Below are positions 61,019 through 64,000 of a DNA stretch of 64,000 nucleotides, piece after piece. How positions within the stretch are numbered: position 1 is the stretch's first letter; each line of letters begins with the position of its first letter. The translations under genes and the position numbers were made by a program. The notes under the pieces are model-generated. The model was given only the letters and a program-made list of their open reading frames with translations. It ran no database searches and was not told the DNA's origin. Origin of the DNA: Chloroflexota bacterium (GTDB lineage Bacteria; Chloroflexota; UBA11872; VXNJ01); contig JAPOWW010000021.1 of the NCBI GenBank assembly GCA_026707405.1, forward strand, positions 64,841 to 128,840, given 5' to 3'.

Positions 61019-61669
61019 ATGCTGAGATTCGTCGAGGAAATCATCCTGCTCCTGCTCCATGATGAAGACGGCAGATTCGCGCGCGTGCCGAGCTGGTCGG
61101 TGGACTACGCCATCGCCGGGGGCGTGCTGATGGACCTGGCGATGGAGGACCGCATCGACACCGATCTGGATAATCTGATTCTGCTCGATGCCACGCCCGT
61201 CGGCGACAGCCTGCTCGATCCCACGCTGGCTCAGATAGCGGCGGGCGAGAAGCAGGACGCCCGCTATTGGGTCGAACGCACGGCGGAGCAAGCCGAGAAG
61301 ATTCGCGAGGAGGCTCTCTCCCGGCTGGTCGCTCACGGCATCCTGGAACGCCAGGAGGACCGCTTCCTGTGGGTGTTCCGTTCCCGGCGCTACCCGGCCG
61401 TCGACGGCAAGGTTGAGCGCGAGGTCAAGCTGCGGATTATGGAAGTGCTGTTCAGCGACGAGATCCCGGACCCGCGCGACGTGATGCTCATCTGCCTGGC
61501 CGACGCTTGCGGCATCTTCGAGGAGCTGCTGTCCAGGCGCGAGCTGAACACGGCGTCGGCGCGCATCGAGCAGGTGCGCAGGCTGGACCTGATCGGTCGG
61601 GCCATGTCGCAGGCGATCTACGATATCGAGATGTCGGTCGCCGCCTCCGTGCAGGCGCACATGTACTAG
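61019..61669 (+). CDS. GPP34 (GOLPH3-like) family protein
   Basis: 216 aa after GGGAGAAAGAG. The opening LRFVEEIILLLLHDEDGRFARVPSWSVDYAIAGGVLMDLAMEDRID is the hallmark of GPP34/GOLPH3 proteins, and ALSRLVAHGILERQEDRFLWVFRSRRYPAVDG and VMLICLADACGIFEELLS follow the family pattern. The eukaryotic relative binds phosphoinositides at the Golgi. The bacterial role is unclear; membrane association is plausible. It is 147 bp after dxs on the same strand. Confidence 0.9.
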   Translation: MLRFVEEIILLLLHDEDGRFARVPSWSVDYAIAGGVLMDLAMEDRIDTDLDNLILLDATPVGDSLLDPTLAQIAAGEKQDARYWVERTAEQAEKIREEALSRLVAHGILERQEDRFLWVFRSRRYPAVDGKVEREVKLRIMEVLFSDEIPDPRDVMLICLADACGIFEELLSRRELNTASARIEQVRRLDLIGRAMSQAIYDIEMSVAASVQAHMY

Positions 61670-61840
61670 CGGGCCGCCGGCCCCTGAAACACCGGCGCGT
61701 GAGGGCGGCGGCGATTCGACCGGCCACGTCGTTCACGACCGGTTTCTTGATAGCGAACCTCGCATTCGGCAACATTTTCCGATTACACAAATCGCTTGGA
61801 CTGGAAATCTGCCCGATCGGGATTTGCGCGGAGCTAATCT

Positions 61841-61898
61841 GGGCGCTACCGTTTTTCTGGCTAGGTGATGAGCACAGTGCGGTCAATGGGGGTGTGCT
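61841..61898 (+). promoter_or_regulatory. Conserved 58-bp leader of membrane protein paralogue B
   Basis: Matches 42209-42266 without gaps; the sharpest shared blocks are GGGCGCTACCGT, TAGGTGATGAGCA and AGTGCGGTCAA. See the note at paralogue A. Confidence 0.45.
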
Positions 61899-62657
61899 AT
61901 GGCTACGTCGAGTATGGGTCGATTAGCGGGAACAAGAGGCGCGGGCCTGTCCCTCATGACGGGATGGGCGCTGGCGCTGGTCGCGTCGTTGCTCTTTCCG
62001 GGCGGTCTCTTGATAGTGCCCGTGGACGGAACCGACTTCGCCAGAGCGATAAACGTGATGGCCGACTACGCCAGCCTGGCGCACGTGACCACGTTCCTGG
62101 TGATCGTGGCGATGCTGCTGCACGGGTACGGTTTCCTGGGGCTGTTTCGGCTGCACCACCGGGAAGGCAGCCTCATGTCTCCCGTACTGCGATTCGGCAT
62201 AATTGCGAGCCTGTTCGGGTGGGCCATCTTCATCATTGGAATGGGCAAGCGGCACATGATCGTCCACCTGATGCAACGGGCGATGGATTCCGGGACCTCC
62301 CCGGAAATGGCGGCGGAGTTCGAGACTCTGGCGATAGCCACTTACGCGGACATGGCCGGAATCATGCTCGCATTCCTGACGATCTTCCCATTCGGGTCCG
62401 CGCTGGTTGGACTTGCCCTTGCGGCCCGGTTCAGCGGAATGAACGTCTACAAGCTCGCGTCCTACGGTCTTGTGGTCATCGGGGTGGGGGGGCTGGTGAA
62501 CTTCCTGGTCGTCCAGCACGCTCCCGCAGTCGGCATCACCCTGCTTCTGCAGATAAACAACACGCTTCTGCTGATCGGCGGCGTGTGCCTTCTCCTGATC
62601 GGAGTGGGGATGTATCGGGGACGGAGCGAGTTCCAGCCGGGGGAAGCCTCCAGCTAG
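61899..62657 (+). CDS. Multi-pass membrane protein, paralogue B
   Basis: 252 aa, the same length as the protein at 42267 and similar over its whole length. About seven hydrophobic segments. MGKRHMIVHLMQRAM, ETLAIATYADMAGIMLAFLTIFPFGS and VNFLVVQHAPAVG are shared. The two differ mainly in loops and the N-terminus (MATSSMGRLAGTRGAGLS). It is located between the GPP34 gene and tRNA genes; function unknown. Confidence 0.8.
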   Translation: MATSSMGRLAGTRGAGLSLMTGWALALVASLLFPGGLLIVPVDGTDFARAINVMADYASLAHVTTFLVIVAMLLHGYGFLGLFRLHHREGSLMSPVLRFGIIASLFGWAIFIIGMGKRHMIVHLMQRAMDSGTSPEMAAEFETLAIATYADMAGIMLAFLTIFPFGSALVGLALAARFSGMNVYKLASYGLVVIGVGGLVNFLVVQHAPAVGITLLLQINNTLLLIGGVCLLLIGVGMYRGRSEFQPGEASS

Positions 62658-62799
62658 ATTCGTGCACCGCCACGCGGCGGGCGGGGCGGCCAGGGTTTCG
62701 CTCCGATTAGATAGAGCCCGTGTCGCATCCGTGGAGAGCCTGACGCCTGAGGAGATAGCGGCAAAGCTAGACCTGCGGGAATAATATGTATTGGAACGA

Positions 62800-62871
62800 G
62801 GCGGGGTAGCTCAGCGGTAGAGCAGGAGATTCATAAGCTCTTGGCCGTCGGTTCGATTCCGACCCCCGCTA
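62800..62871 (+). tRNA. tRNA with CAU anticodon (probably elongator Met), CCA not encoded
   Basis: Acceptor GGCGGGG pairs with CCCCGCT (G-U at the end pair). The D arm is GCTCAGCGGTAGAGC, the anticodon loop TTCATAA, and the T arm GTCGG-TTCGATT-CCGAC. The anticodon stem GGAGA/GCTCT has one mismatch. The paired first base and normal D arm argue against initiator tRNA. Confidence 0.9.
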
Positions 62872-62915
62872 CCGGAGTCGAGCGACGCTTGCGGGCGTTA
62901 GAATCGATGTCCGAC

Positions 62916-62999
62916 GCCGAAGTGGTGGAACTGGCAGACACGCAGCGTTCAGGACGCTGTGCGCTCACGCGCGTGTGGGTTCAAATCCCACCTTCGGCA
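62916..62999 (+). tRNA. tRNA-Leu (anticodon CAG)
   Basis: 84 nt. Acceptor GCCGAAG pairs with CTTCGGC. The anticodon arm is CAGCG-TTCAGGA-CGCTG (anticodon CAG), with the long variable arm TGCGCTCACGCGCGT of class II tRNAs and T loop TTCAAAT. Discriminator A; CCA is not encoded. It lies 44 bp after the CAU tRNA. Confidence 0.95.
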
Positions 63000-63033
63000 C
63001 CTTTGTAGACTGCTGCACCGCCGCCGATCGGTC

Positions 63034-63423
63034 CTAGCAGGCGTCGAATCCCTCGGCCTCGAAGTCGGCGTCGTAGGCCAGTGCCGCGCTGACCCCGTAG
63101 TTCCTCATGACGGTGAAGCTCATGCAGTCGACGAGACTCAGACCACGTCTGTTCCGCTCGGCCAGAAGAGTGACCGCATCGGCATGGTCGCGAGGCGTGA
63201 CCCAGTGAACGGTGAAATTCCTCGCGTCTGACAGAAAGGCGAGCGCACTGTGCAGCCCGATCCGGCTCTGTAGCAGCGCGGCGGACTCGACGAGGATGTA
63301 GTTGTGGGTGAGCACGCCTTGGCCTCGGGCCGCGACCCTATCCAGCGCCGTGACGGCTTCCGTGTGGTTTTCGTCGAAGCTGTCCGCCAAGGCGATTACC
63401 GCCGAGGTATCGAGGAAGATCAC
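63034..63423 (-). CDS. Toxin, PIN-domain ribonuclease (VapC-like)
   Basis: 129 aa. MIFLDTSAVIALADSFDENHTEAVTALDRVAA has the first Asp; NYILVESAALLQSRIGLHSA the Glu; and GLSLVDCMSFTVMRNYGVSAALAYDADFEAEGF the later acidic residues. DTSAVIALAD and TxxxLVDCxSFxxM are characteristic of this VapC subgroup. It overlaps the antitoxin gene by four bases. It is the last gene, near tRNA-Leu. Confidence 0.9.
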   Translation of the reverse strand: MIFLDTSAVIALADSFDENHTEAVTALDRVAARGQGVLTHNYILVESAALLQSRIGLHSALAFLSDARNFTVHWVTPRDHADAVTLLAERNRRGLSLVDCMSFTVMRNYGVSAALAYDADFEAEGFDAC

Positions 63424-63668
63424 CGGGCAAAGTCTTCGGCCAGCGCCTCGTCGTGGCGCTCGGACAGCGGAACCGGGCCGTCAGGCCTGGACCTGCCGGA
63501 GCCGATAAAGCTGAAGCCCCCCGGTCCCGTAGGCGAACCGCTCGACGTCGTCAGGTAGTGGGCGAGGGCTTCGCGAACGACGGCGGCAAGCGACTTGCTC
63601 TCCGCGAAGGCCCGCTGCTTGGCCAAGGCATAGGTCTTCTCGTCGAGCTGTATCTGCGTGCGCCGCAT
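63420..63668 (-). CDS. Antitoxin, ribbon-helix-helix VapB-like
   Basis: 82 aa. RRTQIQLDEKTYALAKQRAFAESKSLAAVVREALAHYLTT is a ribbon-helix-helix domain with strand TQIQLDEKTY and helices typical of VapB/CopG antitoxins. The rest, to SERHDEALAEDFAR, is the toxin-binding tail. A well-formed promoter with embedded inverted repeat lies 49-74 bp upstream (63717-63742). Confidence 0.88.
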   Translation of the reverse strand: MRRTQIQLDEKTYALAKQRAFAESKSLAAVVREALAHYLTTSSGSPTGPGGFSFIGSGRSRPDGPVPLSERHDEALAEDFAR

Positions 63669-63716
63669 TGCTTCTCCTCACCCTCTGCAGATGGATTCCG
63701 CAGTTCGTCCAATGAC

Positions 63717-63742
63717 ATTATACCATCATGACTACATGATGG
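63717..63742 (-). promoter_or_regulatory. VapBC promoter: perfect -10 next to an inverted repeat
   Basis: On the minus strand, TATAAT (63722-63717) is immediately preceded by CCATCATG-ACTA-CATGATGG (63723-63742 on the plus strand), an 8-base inverted repeat. ATGCCA at a 17-base distance can serve as a weak -35. A repressor bound to the repeat would cover the promoter, as in other self-regulated toxin-antitoxin operons. Confidence 0.6.
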
Positions 63743-63918
63743 CATTCATCATGCCGCAACGCTGCCCCGCCTTATCGCGAACGCGTGCAAATGTCCGGGC
63801 TGGTTCGCGGCCGCCCGGAATCGGGCAGCGCCACCGGCTATCGAGAACCGTTCGCATAATACGGCCGCCGATATGGGCGCGCTTTCATGGTTCGACCGGC
63901 TCGCCACGAACGGAAGGA

Positions 63919-63942
63919 GGGCGGTTCGCGAACCGCCCCTAC
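63919..63942. repeat. Palindromic repeat GGGCGGTTCGCGAACCGCCC plus CTAC
   Basis: A perfect 20-base palindrome; the related copy with two changes lies at 10378-10401. Dispersed REP-like element. Confidence 0.6.
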
Positions 63943-64000
63943 CTCTCTGTCATTCCCAGCCTTTTGGGTGAGAGTTACACCTCATAATCCAACGTCATGT

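Larger units (their letters stand above)
63669..64000. other. Intergenic region with toxin-antitoxin promoter and repeats
   Basis: 332 bp. Holds the promoter/operator at 63717-63742, GGTTCGACCGGCTCGCCACGAACGG (about 63888), the palindromic repeat at 63919-63942 and TGTCATTCCCAGCCTTTTGGG near the end. No gene is visible; a 109-codon frame is repeat sequence. Confidence 0.5.

Noticed and set aside
62731..62784. Short frame VESLTPEEIAAKLDLRE upstream of the CAU tRNA
   Set aside because: Protein-like, but only 17 codons without a start signal; at most a gene remnant.

Overview
This is a GC-rich bacterial chromosome segment with one partial gene at its left edge. It holds about 62 credible protein genes, three tRNA genes and several families of short palindromic intergenic repeats. 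The gene content suggests a Chloroflexota (SAR202/Dehalococcoidia-like) or similar environmental oligotroph: repeated Gfo/Idh/MocA oxidoreductases, glutamate-1-semialdehyde-aminomutase-like enzymes, a phytanoyl-CoA-dioxygenase-like enzyme, a creatininase family hydrolase, a TPP enzyme and many small VOC, GNAT and SRPBCC proteins. There is no rRNA or marker gene to settle the taxonomy, so this is an inference.

Layout: 0-8.9 kb holds a glycolate-oxidase-like subunit (partial), a LON-domain protein, an Idh family oxidoreductase, panC, a cytochrome c lipoprotein, a dioxygenase, an aminomutase-like enzyme and two methyltransferases. 9-11.4 kb is accessory: a Phd/PIN toxin-antitoxin module and a two-gene membrane protein + ThsB-type TIR pair. 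11.7-19.7 kb is a metabolic block (second aminomutase-like enzyme, Idh, creatininase, MFS exporter, MDR dehydrogenase, Idh-GNAT fusion). 19.9-22.4 kb holds an AbrB/PIN module, heme O synthase and a PSP1 protein. 22.6-25.8 kb is a compact three-gene operon of DUF262 protein, AAA ATPase and an unrecognised protein, which looks like a defence system. 26-29.5 kb is a small island at a CAU tRNA. It has two near-identical BrnT/BrnA cassettes bounded by tRNA-end sequence, with an ArsR/VOC pair and an RHH/PIN module between them. 29.7-48.9 kb is mostly housekeeping or accessory metabolism (TPP enzyme, tandem MarR, DUF418, DUF1801, HAD, VOC, DUF3500, KatG, MurQ, amino-acid binding lipoprotein). 49-53.3 kb holds a DEAD helicase with a zinc motif, an EEP hydrolase, a nuclease-like protein and a rhodanese. 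53.5-58.7 kb is a minus-strand restriction-modification island: GHKL ATPase with a nuclease-like tail, Vsr, Dcm, and a modification-dependent-type endonuclease. 59-64 kb holds a DXS-like enzyme, a GPP34 protein, a second copy of a multi-pass membrane protein, tRNA-Met/Ile(CAU), tRNA-Leu(CAG) and another VapBC module.

The main candidates for new biology are the TIR/membrane pair, the DUF262-AAA-unknown trio, the GHKL-Vsr-Dcm-endonuclease island, and the duplicated BrnTA cassette with a chimeric tRNA remnant at its boundary. The defence genes are visibly less GC-rich than their neighbours, and no integrase or transposase was found in the window. Function calls rest on motif recognition by eye; no database search was possible.
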